Shown one piece after another: positions 30,130 to 39,340 of a stretch of 64,000 bases of DNA. Position 1 is the stretch's first letter; each line of letters starts with the position of its first letter. Under the pieces are notes generated by a model that was not told the origin of the DNA, made no database searches, and saw only the letters and a program-made list of their open reading frames with translations. The DNA is taken from NCBI GenBank assembly GCA_963691815.1, contig OY829650.1, positions 34,969,077-35,033,076 on the forward strand, written 5' to 3'. Both the position numbers and the translations under genes were made by a program. This DNA is from Echiichthys vipera. Its lineage: Eukaryota; Chordata; Actinopteri; Perciformes; Trachinidae.

Positions 30130-30423
30130 CAAAACAAAAACAATTATTTGATGCTGTAGTGTTTACAGATATTTTAGTTAGACAAGTTGACTGACCTAGA
30201 TAAGGGCCGGATGGTGATACTGAACAAACACAAGTCTGTGCATAGATACTTGTCATAATTGGCATAATATGCATGAACTTGTCCTGATCGCCAAATTTCA
30301 GGATAAACAGAGCATGAATGTTGCATTTTGTCCTTTGTTCAGAGTGACAGTCTTGGTGGGTTTGTAGGTGTAAGCTTCTGTCAGCATCGCTGACCATGAA
30401 AGGAACAGCATCAGGTGGTGCAT
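30130..30423 (-). pseudogene. ERV2 env N-terminus (signal peptide and first residues of SU)
   Basis: A minus-strand Met codon at 30423-30421 opens a frame with a short hydrophobic start (LMLFLSWSAML) and YTYKPTKTVTLNKGQNAT, which has an N-glycosylation sequon. A stop follows after about 41 codons, and the rest of SU is only traceable in other frames to about 30160. It fits the position after integrase. Truncated. Confidence 0.45.
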
Positions 30424-30505
30424 GATGCAGTTGAAAGAAAATGGTTCTGTGCCTCTAATTGGTGTGTGTTGAATTCACGGAGTTATCCCTCATGTTGTCC
30501 TCTCG

Positions 30506-30951
30506 CTATTCGTTCTTGCGTTGTCCGGGTTGACAGCTGAGTCCCTCTGTTGGTTCGGGAACCTTCCTGCAGTGGCTGGTGTGTATCCACGTTGTTCTTT
30601 CAGCAATCTTCACAGCGGTATGTGTTGTCAGGAGTACTTGGAATGGACCTCGCCAGCGTTTGGAATTCCAATGTTTCCTTCTCAGGTCCTTTATCACCAC
30701 GCTGGAAGTCATGGAGCGATGTGGAAGCTGGCGGTGGAAGGGCTGACTTCACCTGTCTTATGTGTTGCACAAATCATACATGATTGACAAAACTTCTGCA
30801 CATAAGCTGATAATCCTTTGGTGAACCAATAGCGGGTTATGGCATCCAACATTCCCCCTTTTGACACATGGTCCAATCCATGTGTCAACTTTGCAAAGTG
30901 AGGAAAGAAATGTTTAGGTAGACATGGTTTGTTATCAGGCCCTTGCCACAC
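30506..30951 (-). pseudogene. ERV2 integrase with the catalytic core deleted
   Basis: The frame 30951-30709 carries the zinc-binding module: HFAKLTHGLDHVSKGGM (two His) and FCQSCMICATHK (CxxC). Just afterwards, from about 30712 to 30506, the sequence encodes the C-terminal domain (VVIKDLRRKHWNSKRWRGPF, TTHTAVKIAERTTWIHTSHC). The DDE core of roughly 150 residues that should lie between them is absent. Integrase inserts viral DNA into host DNA; this protein could not. Confidence 0.82.
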
Positions 30952-30981
30952 TGCGTCTTTCTGTGTGGCACCGCATCGTTT

Positions 30982-31746
30982 TCACAGCGTCTTTTCCTCT
31001 GGTGTGGCAAAGGTCAGTAATGCTTCATGGGAGCTGGGTATAGAGGCTGGAGTTGAAACAAACAAAGCATTAAGGATAATGGGTTGGAGTGCTGCTCTTT
31101 TTGCAGCAGTATCAGCTCTTGCGTTCCCTAGGGAGATAGGGTCAGAGTTGTTAGTATGAGCAAGACATTTACAAACAGCAATTGAGGTTGGGAGCAAAAT
31201 GGCATCTAGAAGAGCTGCAACTTTGTCATGATTGAGAATGGGTTTCTCGTCAGTTTTTAAGAATTATCTGTGTTTCCACAGAGTGCCGAAATCGTGTACA
31301 ACACCAAATGCATATCTGGAGTCAGTGTAAATAGTTCCGCATTTGTTTCTTGCCAGTTTGCATGCCTGTGTCAATGCTATCAGTTCTGCTGCTTGTGCAG
31401 AGTAGTGAGAAGGAAGTGAGTCTGAGAAGAGAGTTTCATGGTTAGTGACAACAGCAAATCCCACTCTGTTGTGACCGGTTTGGGGGTCACGTGAGGCAGA
31501 TCCATCTACAAAAACAACCAAATCAGGGTTAGTTAATGGGGTTTCTTGTAGATCTGGTTTTGGAGAGCAAACCTGTTGGAGGACAGCAACACAATTATGT
31601 TCCGGTCCGTCGTCAGGCGTAGAGAGGAGAGTGGCAGGGTTTAAAACATTGCATCTTTTGACAGTGATGTTAGACATTTCTAAAAGCAGAGTGTTATATA
31701 TGAGCCATCTTGCTGTGGAGAGGTGAGAAGTTTTTTTTTTGTTCAA
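30982..31746 (-). pseudogene. ERV2 RNase H domain
   Basis: The frame 31746-31264 contains VVFVDGSASRDPQTGHNRVG (catalytic Asp), AAELIALTQACKLARNK (catalytic Glu) and IYTDSRYAFGVVHDFGTLW (catalytic Asp). After a frame change, 31197-30982 gives CKCLAHTNNSDPISLGNAR followed by ADTAAK with the last Asp. Catalytic residues are kept, but the domain is split by a frameshift near 31260. It degrades RNA of the RNA-DNA hybrid in the family. Confidence 0.85.
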
Positions 31747-32240
31747 GTAAAATCATGGACACAGCATGTGGGACCAGGAGGGTTACATCAGAGTAACCCA
31801 CAATGTCTCTGGATGCCATAACTGCCTTTTTCTACAGCAGCAACAGCTCTGAGACATCTTGGGAGGCCTGCAGCCACAGGATCCAGTTTGGAAGAAAAGT
31901 AAGCTACGGGACGTAAAGGGGTTTTCGCACTGGAGAGTCATCACAGGGGATAATTACTCCTGCTGCTTTAAGAGACTCCAAAACTGGCGTTATGCCATCG
32001 ATGGCTTCTTGTTTGAGTGGATTGAGACTTGCAAGGTCTAAAGTCAGATTTTGGAGTTATGACAACAGGTTCACAGTTTTGGATGAGGCCAACATCATAC
32101 TTATTAATAGCCCAAAGTGTCTTAGGGACTTCCTGTAGGGCGGTGATAGTTGCAGCTTATTTTTCAGACAAAAAAAAGAAAAAGATTTAGAAGTGCTTTC
32201 GGGTACCAGCTGGATTGTTTTCGTAGTGTGCACAACAGGT
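31747..32240 (-). pseudogene. ERV2 RT: fingers fused to connection, palm deleted
   Basis: Minus-strand pieces read LNPLKQEAIDGITPVLESLK and AAGVIIPCDDSPVRKPL (about 32030-31920, fingers). They then pass directly into VAYFSSKLDPVAAGLPRCLR, AVAAVEKAVMASRDIVGYS and LLVPHAVSMILLEQK (connection, 31915-31747). The palm with both Asp motifs is missing, with the join at about 31918. Reverse transcription is not possible from this copy. Confidence 0.8.
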
Positions 32241-32241
32241 G

Positions 32242-32600
32242 TTAAACCTTTACAATAACACTGCAGTGTTGGTGAAAAAGGCCTAATCTGCACATTAAAT
32301 CTCTGCCCATGAGATTAATGGGACAGACTTCAGAGAGTAAAAATGCATGTTTGAAACCTGTATATGTTCCATCCTCACATTTGAGTGGGACAGTAATGTC
32401 CTCTCTGATTGTTTGACCTGATGAACCAACAGAGTATACATGCTTTCCACTCAGTCTTGGTTTTGTAGTGAGTTCTAGAGCTCTTATCACTGAATGTGTG
32501 GCTCCTGAATCAACTAAGAATACAACATCTTGTTCAGCAATGGTCAATGTATGTTTGGGAAACCTTTTGAAATGATCAGATGTGTATTGAACATATGTTA
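32242..32600 (-). pseudogene. ERV2 protease
   Basis: The frame 32547-32242 has VVFLVDSGATHSVIR with an intact DSGA aspartic active site, then REDITVPLKCEDGTYTG and SEVCPINLMGRDLMCRLGL, the C-terminal protease signature. The N-terminal part before residue 10 lies in other frames. This is the best-preserved protease in the window. It cleaves Gag-Pol in the family. Confidence 0.85.
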
Positions 32601-32678
32601 AAGCAATTGTGTCTGAGCTCTCAATAGATTGTGTGTCAACATGTGTGTGTGAGTGTGGTGCCGTACCTCCTTCTGGTT

Positions 32679-33155
32679 TTACATGTTGGTTGGGCCTGTC
32701 AGCAGGAGTCCATCTCTCGCCGACAACCCCCGACCACCCTCAGTCTGATGTCTGTGGAACTGATGATTTTGGTGTGAGACATTCACGTCTCCAATGTCCA
32801 GATTGGCCACAGCGGTAACAGATGTCATCAAGACGTCTTCTTGCAGATCTGTTAGCATTATTTTTCCAGTTGTTGTCTTGGCTGTGTATTCTTTGTCTGT
32901 GTTCACGCTGTGGCTGTCTGTAGTCTCGGGCTGTGTTATACATGGACATTGCTGCCATGTGAAGTTCTTATTGAGTTGTTTCTTCTTTTGTTTGTCCGAA
33001 GAATCTTTTGTTTGAACAGACGCATCTGGATGGGCTGCTCCCGAACTTGTTTGTTGTGTCATGCTGAAGGGATCTGTTCTTCTTCTCTCGTCAGCTGTTG
33101 TAGCGTTGTATGGTGGTGGAGCTGAAGGGTGGTTCGGTGGTTGCCGTAGAGGCAT
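32679..33155 (-). pseudogene. ERV2 gag C-terminus with late motif and zinc knuckle
   Basis: The frame 33155-32679 starts within Gag and has PSAPPPYNATTADERRR, whose PPPY matches the late-budding motif that recruits NEDD4-type ligases. In a second overlapping frame (32958-32740), DDICYRCGQSGHWRRECL is a full CCHC zinc knuckle. The two frames must have been one, so a frameshift lies near 32960-32900. Nucleocapsid binds viral RNA in this family. Confidence 0.8.
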
Positions 33156-33630
33156 GGGTCCAGCTTCAAGGCCGCCAACCGTGGAAACAAAGGGAAGAAA
33201 CCTGCGGGTCTGATGTTCTTTTTGTGTTTAAATCTTGTTTTTCATTTGTTTCAGTTATTTCCTCTAATACTAATATAGTTTTTAAACTGAGAGACCCCCC
33301 TATTGGGAATCCAAACTCAGCTGTCCAGACATTTAAATATTTTAGAGTTTTATCCCCATATTTCTTTCTCATTACATCCACAATTGCCCCTCCGGAGGTC
33401 CTGCCTCAACAGAGCCTAAGACAAGAAGACAAGAAGTTAGAATGTCAATATTTCAATGCTCACCAGATAAATTTCGCTGACTTATTGTCCGCGGGATTCC
33501 AGCAGGGACAATCTGGGGCGTCTGCGGTCAGTCCTCCCTCAGAAGAGATTTTGAGGTTAGAGGCTGAAAAGCTTTGCTTTTCCAGGATGGCCTATCCCTG
33601 TCCGCGTTCCGTCCCAGACGATCACCTGTG

Positions 33631-33650
33631 GAATCCCACTTCTGACACCA
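33631..33650 (-). promoter_or_regulatory. ERV2 primer-binding site, tRNA-Leu type
   Basis: Read on the minus strand, TGGTGTCAGAAGTGGGATTC begins three bases after the LTR end at 33654. It fits the 3' end of tRNA-Leu(CAG) with one difference, from memory of that tRNA. Confidence 0.65.
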
Positions 33651-33653
33651 AAT

Positions 33654-34248
33654 TGTCGTGGAAATTTTCTGCTCTTGGTGAAGAATGAAATAACGAATTC
33701 TTGCCGGCCGACAAAGTTTATTTTCTTTGCAAAGAAAAGGTCAATCAACATGCGAGCGGCTCAAATGAGGAAAGACAGTGAGCATGAAGAAACGTTGAAC
33801 ATTTATACCTGAGGGAAAGCCCACCCCTTGAATGTGTATTACATCCTTTGTCTACTGTGGGGTTGACCAGCCCAGACATCCTGTGGTTTGATCAAGAGGT
33901 CTAGTCAACGCGGTTCACACTCTTGTCCTTTCACAGACATCCTGCCGTATAATTAAGAGGTCTGATCAACACAGTTCAGAATGCAAAAGGGTTGAATACA
34001 TCACGAGACAGTGAGCGGTTGACTGTCTCAGAAACTTGAAATGCCATTACAAGGTCTAGACATTAAAATACACAAATGGGTAGAAAAGAAAAAGAGATCT
34101 GATATCTTGGGGGGAAAACCTTCAGTTCTGCTGTCTGAAAGGCTTCTCAAGGAAAAAGGAATATTCAAATTTACCATTACATGTCCATTTCACCATCCTC
34201 CTTACTGCTCCAAAAGAGAAAAAGATAGAATCAGAAACCATGTAGACA
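33654..34248 (-). repeat. ERV2 LTR, shared between two proviral halves
   Basis: It ends CCACGACA at 33654 on the minus strand. It has a TATA box in GGTATAAATG (about 33803-33812) and an AATAAA about 80 bp further (about 33717). The upstream boundary is uncertain: TG at 34030 (TGAGACAGTC) or at 34248 (TGTCTACATG, after the moderately purine-rich GGGCAAATGAACTATGGAA). On its left is gag; on its right is the end of env. Confidence 0.65.
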
Positions 34249-34459
34249 TTCCATAGTTCATTTGCCCTCGGTAGTGGTTCAGTTGACCAACTCCAGTTGA
34301 GCCATTTGTAGTTTTGTATCCTCCACTGCCCGCTTATACAACATTCCCTGGATCCACCTTTTCCGTATGGGTATGATGCAACAGTGTAGGAATGCTACAA
34401 TAATTAACACTATGAAAATGATCGCAATAGCTTTTATACATAACGCTCCCCCCTCTCCG

Positions 34460-36735
34460 GCTATTGCTTCTAGTCCTATCCACTAATATGCATCTCTGCA
34501 AGCATTTTTGTTATTTCGGCCTGCAGCTCCTTCAATTTGTTCATTGCAATAGAAAAAGTTCCATTAGCGGCTGTATTGTTTGGTATGTATGTGCAACCCT
34601 GCTCCCCAAACATGTAGCATACTCCTCCTTGTTCGGCTAGCAGCCAATCTAACGCCAGCCTGTTTTGACTCGTCATTTCGGAGGTCGCATGTAACTGTGC
34701 ACCAAATACTTCAAAGCCCTCTAAGGTGTAATTGAGCAATCTCTGTTGGTAAAAGTATACGTAATTTATCCACTCTACATTCTTGTTAATGGTGATCCAT
34801 GGTATGATAGACTCAAGACTCGCTTTAATCTCATCTCGTGCCTTAAACTTGTATGGAATTCCTCGTGGTTGTCCTATCATATCCAAGTACACTTCACAGC
34901 CCAACCCACCTTATTGGTAATACATTTATTACTCTATGCTCTCCACACATCCAATAGCTGTCTGCGATGGGAAAGGTCTGGTCACTGAAAAAAAATAATG
35001 TGGGCAAAGTCATTGTTACATTAGCACAATCCTGTTCTAAAGTCTCTGAAGGGTTTTCGAACCACACTAGTGACGTAATTGATGTCTTGTTTACATGTGG
35101 AAACCAGGATAGTACAGATTGTAACACAACACTTTACGGTTGTGTTTCCTACTTAACACCACCTTGATCCCTGAAGACTCCGCTCGCGAAGCACTCGTAC
35201 TTAGCCTCTCGGTCTATGTTGTAATTTGTTGGGTGGGTGTCGTCTTCCACAGCCTGTGTCTTAAAATCTGCACATTTTATGTCGTATTTATAGTCTCCAA
35301 ATCTCAAATATGTATGTATTCTCTGAGAACCATATAGTAATCTACATCCAAGACCACACACAGGTTGGCGAAAGAACATCGGTGCATGTTTATTCTTAGT
35401 AAACAGACTCCCAGACTTGTTTCTGATACTCTGCACACTCTCTAGAGTTATATTTTTCTGGGATTACCCTAGGTCTCGCTCCGGGACTTTTAGAACACAC
35501 TAAACAGTCATTTGTCGTCAGGTCTTTGGCCGTAGCCCACACACTATTGTACCATTAGTTCTGTGCGGCTCGGGCCTCCAGCTCATCTTGAATCTCGGAC
35601 CTGCTACAGTAAATGCTCTTGGACCGGCCTTGGGGCTGTCTCCATTACACGTCACGTCCACCAATACCTCCAGCCCACCTTGAGGATCGTTACACTCTAC
35701 TATACTCTCTTTTTTATTTTTAGTTGCATTGTCTGTTCTATACACTCTCTGTACTACTACTTTTGTGGTCTTGATTAGAACTGTGGTCACTTGTTTTGGT
35801 TTTACTGTGGTGGTTCTCTGGGTTGTTGTACTGATTGTCATGCTTTTAAGTGTGGTCGTGGTTCTGGCTGGTGTTGTAGTCCTTTCAGTTGTAGTAGTAG
35901 TCTTAGCTAGTTGTAATACTTTTTGTTGTAGTAGTAGTCTTAGCTGGTGTTTTAATACTTTTAGTTGTAGTAGTAGTCTTAGCTGGTGTTGTTATACTTT
36001 TAGTTGTAGTAGTAATCATACTCACAGGTGTAGTCACTTCTTCGCATCCCTCGCCAGCCCTTCACACAGCACGTCCATGGTTGGCTTTGCATACCTTGCA
36101 CTCCACCGTACTTTAACGTTCATCTGGCCACCTATTTCTGCAGCGCTAACACTATTAAATTCATATATTTTACCAATTTTAATTGCTGCATTAGCTACTT
36201 CCATGATCCATCCACACAACGCCTCTCGCATTACCGGCACAAATTTTACTGCCCCATTGCCCCACACTGACGCTCCTAACATATCTGACATCCACCCACA
36301 TATAACTTGCCAACTTTCATCTTTGAGGATTTCTGAAATCGTCACCTCTCTTCTTTCTACCAAACCTGTTCGTTCTTGTGCTGGGATGTTTAATCTTAAT
36401 CTCCCTCCTGTTACCACCTCTGTCCTAAGTCGTTTGTTCCCTTCTAACTTCTGTGGTACCTCTGGCCTTGTTCTGGAAGTATTTTTCTATCTTCCCAAAT
36501 CCATGCTGTATGGCTCTGTCTTTTCTTTCGCATTTTTATGCTTTCCTGTGTTAGACACTCAAAAGCGGTTTGTAAATTGATTTCTATCTGACAATGCTGG
36601 CAGGTGGCACAAAGTGTTTAATTTTGCATCACACTCATCTGTTTTAGACTGGGGGATCCCTGTCTGGGGATGGATCGCCTTCTCCTCATCTCCGACTCCT
36701 TTTCTCTGTGGAATCTCGCTTAACGGTACCACCCA
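34460..36735 (-). pseudogene. Env of a second ERV2-like provirus (SU with Thr-rich repeats, TM)
   Basis: Reading leftwards from 36735, SU pieces include CDAKLNTLCHLPAL (36640), then the frame 36417-36034 (VWGNGAVKFVPVMREALCGW, MNVKVRWSARYAKPTMD). A Thr/Lys-rich repeat at 36030-35840 (TTTTTKSIKTPAK units) follows, then a frame 35841-35518 and Cys-rich SU remains to 35150. TM at 34904-34476 has GQPRGIPYKFKARDE, SQNRLALDWLLAEQGG and CYMFGEQGC. The last is the CX6CC position with one Cys lost. Stops occur at several places and the membrane anchor is frameshifted. Confidence 0.75.
35840..36030 (-). repeat. Thr-rich coding tandem repeat within env SU
   Basis: Four units of about 45 bp with the pattern ACTACTACTACAAC then AAAAGTATT and ACACCAGCTAAG on the minus strand. 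They encode Thr runs with PAK/SIK spacers, a mucin-like composition. Seen from the plus strand it gives a Val/Leu/Ser ORF that is an artefact. Confidence 0.8.
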
Positions 36736-36736
36736 G

Positions 36737-37261
36737 AACAACAGTATCGTAAAGTTTGCGGACAATACTACAGTGATCGGACTGATTACTGGTGGGTCGG
36801 AGATGGCGTATAGGAGAGAGGTGGCAGAACTTGTGGCCTGGTGTCAAGACAATAATCTCTCCTTGAATTCAGAAAAGACCAAGGAGATGATGATTGACCC
36901 GAGAAGGAAGACATACCACTGTGCATAGGTGAAACAGAAGTGGACAGGGTGAAAACCTTCAAATTCCTTGGGACTTACATCAGCGAGGACCTAACTTGGT
37001 CTCACAACGCACAGCAGAGGATTAAAAAAGCCCAGCAGCGACTGTACTTCCTGAGAAAGCTGAGAAAATTTGGCATGTCATCCAAAATCCTCAGCAACTT
37101 CTACAGGTATACGGTTGAAATCATCCTCACTAGCTCCATCACAGCCTGGTATGGAAACTGCACTGCCCAAGACAAGAAGGCCCTCCAGCAGGTGGTCAAA
37201 ACTGCACAGTCCATCTCTGGAGCAGCCTTCCACTCACTCACATCTACTCCACCAGGGCTGC
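36737..37261 (+). pseudogene. LINE RT fragment (palm to C-terminus)
   Basis: NNSIVKFADNTTVIGLITGG at 36740 carries the catalytic box with the second Asp replaced by Asn. It is followed by AELVAWCQDNNLSLNSEKTK and a frameshift near 36925. Then come FKFLGTYISEDLTWS, RLYFLRKLRKFGMSSKIL, LTSSITAWYGNCTAQDKKAL and QQVVKTAQSISGAAF. Both ends are missing. At about 37262 it passes straight into a LINE Y copy. It is a different LINE family from Y. Confidence 0.82.
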
Positions 37262-39340
37262 AGCATGAACTCAGGGATATGCTGAGGACCTGTAAAGACG
37301 TCTACAGGAGGAAGCTGGAGGCCAAACTCCAGCAGAACAATGTGAGGTATGTGTGGACTGGTATGAAGCAGATGACTGTAAGGTGAGCGGCAGACAGTCA
37401 TCAGGCAGCCTGGAGAGGGCAAACGAGCCGAACAGATTCTTCAATAGGTTCAGCTCACAGCCTTCTGTCGTCTCCATGACACCTCCAGAACCCCACACAC
37501 CCTCACTGCCCCAAATGCTTCCTCCCCTTCCCCCTCAATCCCCTGCTGTGAGCTCTCCTGTGCAGAACCTCTCCTCCTCCTCGACCTCTTCCTCCTCCAC
37601 CTCCTCCTCCACCTCCTTGTCCTCTGCAGGCCCTGACGGTATCAGCCCCAGGATCCTGAAGACATGTGCCAGCCAGCTGTCTCCTGTCCTACAACACCTC
37701 TACAACCTGAGCCTTGGTCAGGAGAGAATACCAGTGCTTTGGAAAACTTCCTGCCTGGTTCCTGTTCCAAAGAAGTCGACACCATCAGACCTCAATGACT
37801 ATCGACCAGTGGCCATCACATCTTACGTCATGAGGTGCTGTTACTCATATATACTATCACTAGTTTAATAAACTATAAAATTTGTAGCTGTATCGTAGCT
37901 GCTATTGCCACTACTCATCATTGATCATGTTTGCCACCATAATTATTATCATTTTCATATTCTGTCACCTTAGCTGAGCTTGTTTCTACTATTCTGTTGT
38001 ATTAACTGCCTTAACATATACGTCATATTCACATTACTATAAATATTATAGTTACTGTTAGGCTTTGCTTGCATCTCTGGAAGTGTGTCTGTCTGTCTCT
38101 CTCTGTCCATCTGTGTGTCTTTTCTCTCTTTCTCTCTCCTTTTCTTCCTCCCCAACCGGTCAAGACAGATGGCCGTCCTCCACAGAGCTGGGTCTGTCTG
38201 ACGTTCCTGCCTGTTATAGGGAAGGTTTTCGTTGCCACTGTACTCTACAGAGGAATTGTTGGGTCTATGTAAATCATAAATAAATCATTGAGTGTGGTCT
38301 TTACCTACTCTGTAAAGTGTCCTGAGATAACTTTTGTTATGATTTGACACTATAAATAAAATTGAATTGAATTGAATTGAATTGAATTGGAGAGACTGGT
38401 TTTGGTCAACCTTAGGCTGCTAGACCCTCTGCACTTTGCTTACCAGCACCACTTGGGAGTTGATTACGCTGTCATCTACCTGCTGCAATGAGCCCATTTT
38501 CACCTGGATGGTGGAGGAGGTACTGTGAGAATCACATTCTTTGATTTCTCTAGTGCTTTTAACACCATTCAGCCACTGCTACTGGGGGAAAAGCTGCGGG
38601 TGATGGGAGTAGATGACACAGTGATCTCCTTGATTACTGACTACCTGACAGGCAGGCCACAGTTTGTCCGTATGGGCAGTGTTCTGTCTGATGTGGTGGT
38701 TAGTCATAAAGGAGCTCCACAGGGGACTGTACTGTCTCCTTTCCTTTTCACCTTATACACCACTGACTTTCAGTACAACACTGGGTCGTGTCACCTGCAA
38801 AAGTTTTCTGATGACTCGGCTGTTGTTGGGTGTATAAGTGAGGGACAGGAGGAGGAGTACAGGGCACTGGTAGACAACTTTGTGAAGTGGACTGGACAGA
38901 ATCACCTGCGGCTTAACATCAGCAAGACCAGAGAGATGGTGATAGATTTCAGGAAGAAGAGGAACACGGCTTTCCAACCTCTGTGCATTCTGGGAAAGGA
39001 TGTGGAGGTGGTGGAGGATTGCAAGTACCTGGGTGTTACCATCAACCACAAACTGGACTGGAGATCTTACACTGAAGCTGTTTACAAGAAGGGGATGAGC
39101 AGATTTTACTTCCTGAGGAAGCTGAGATACTTCAACGTGTGTAGCAGGATGTTGGAGATCTTTTATCAGTCTGTTGTGGCCAGTGTACTTTTCTTTGCTG
39201 TGGTTTGTTGGGGAAACAGCATTGGAGCCAGCGACACCAACATACTCAACAAACTGATCAGGAAGGCTGGCTGTGCGATTGGCTGCAAGCAGGAAATTCT
39301 GGAGGCTGTGGTGGAGAGGAGAACACTGAAAAAACGGTTA
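37262..39340 (+). pseudogene. LINE Y copy 2 (linker, RT, C-terminus), interrupted
   Basis: Linker blocks ELRDMLRTCKDVYRR and SLERANEPNRFFNRF run to SDLNDYRPVAITSYVM at 37833. After the insertion 37841-38388 the RT resumes. The open frame 38525-39376 has ITFFDFSSAFNTIQ (catalytic Asp), KGAPQGTVLSPFLFTLYT, LQKFSDDSAVVG (catalytic Asp pair kept), KYLGVTINHKLDW and VVCWGNSIGASDTN. It ends at VVERRTLKKR, where an L2 element in the opposite sense begins, so the C-terminal tail and 3' UTR are missing. It is 5' truncated at the junction with the other LINE. Confidence 0.87.
37841..38388 (+). mobile_element. L2-type 3'-end element, copy 2, inserted in LINE Y copy 2
   Basis: About 510 of its bases match 18694-19205. 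It ends in five AATTG units. Flanks AGGTGCTG (37840) and GGAGAGACTGG (38389) are contiguous in LINE Y at 21440 (reverse complement), so this is an insertion with no clear target duplication. The 5' 35 bp (TTACTCATATATACTATC) are not in copy 1. Confidence 0.82.

Larger units (their letters stand above)
30126..34248 (-). mobile_element. ERV2: minus-strand provirus, LTR-gag-pro-pol-env start
   Basis: Reading from right to left: LTR (34248 or 34030 to 33654), tRNA-Leu-type primer site, gag end with CCHC, protease, RT fingers, RNase H, integrase ends and the start of env at 30423. Two internal deletions remove the RT palm and the integrase catalytic core. The env is cut at about 30130. Immediately upstream (to the right) of the LTR lies the env of a related provirus, so this LTR is shared. 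Confidence 0.8.

Noticed and set aside
31859..33688. Plus-strand ORFs across the 31.8-33.7 kb region
   Set aside because: They overlap minus-strand ERV2 pol and gag with recognised motifs; shadows.
35729..36580. 283-codon plus-strand ORF rich in Val/Leu/Ser
   Set aside because: Antisense shadow of the env Thr repeat and SU.
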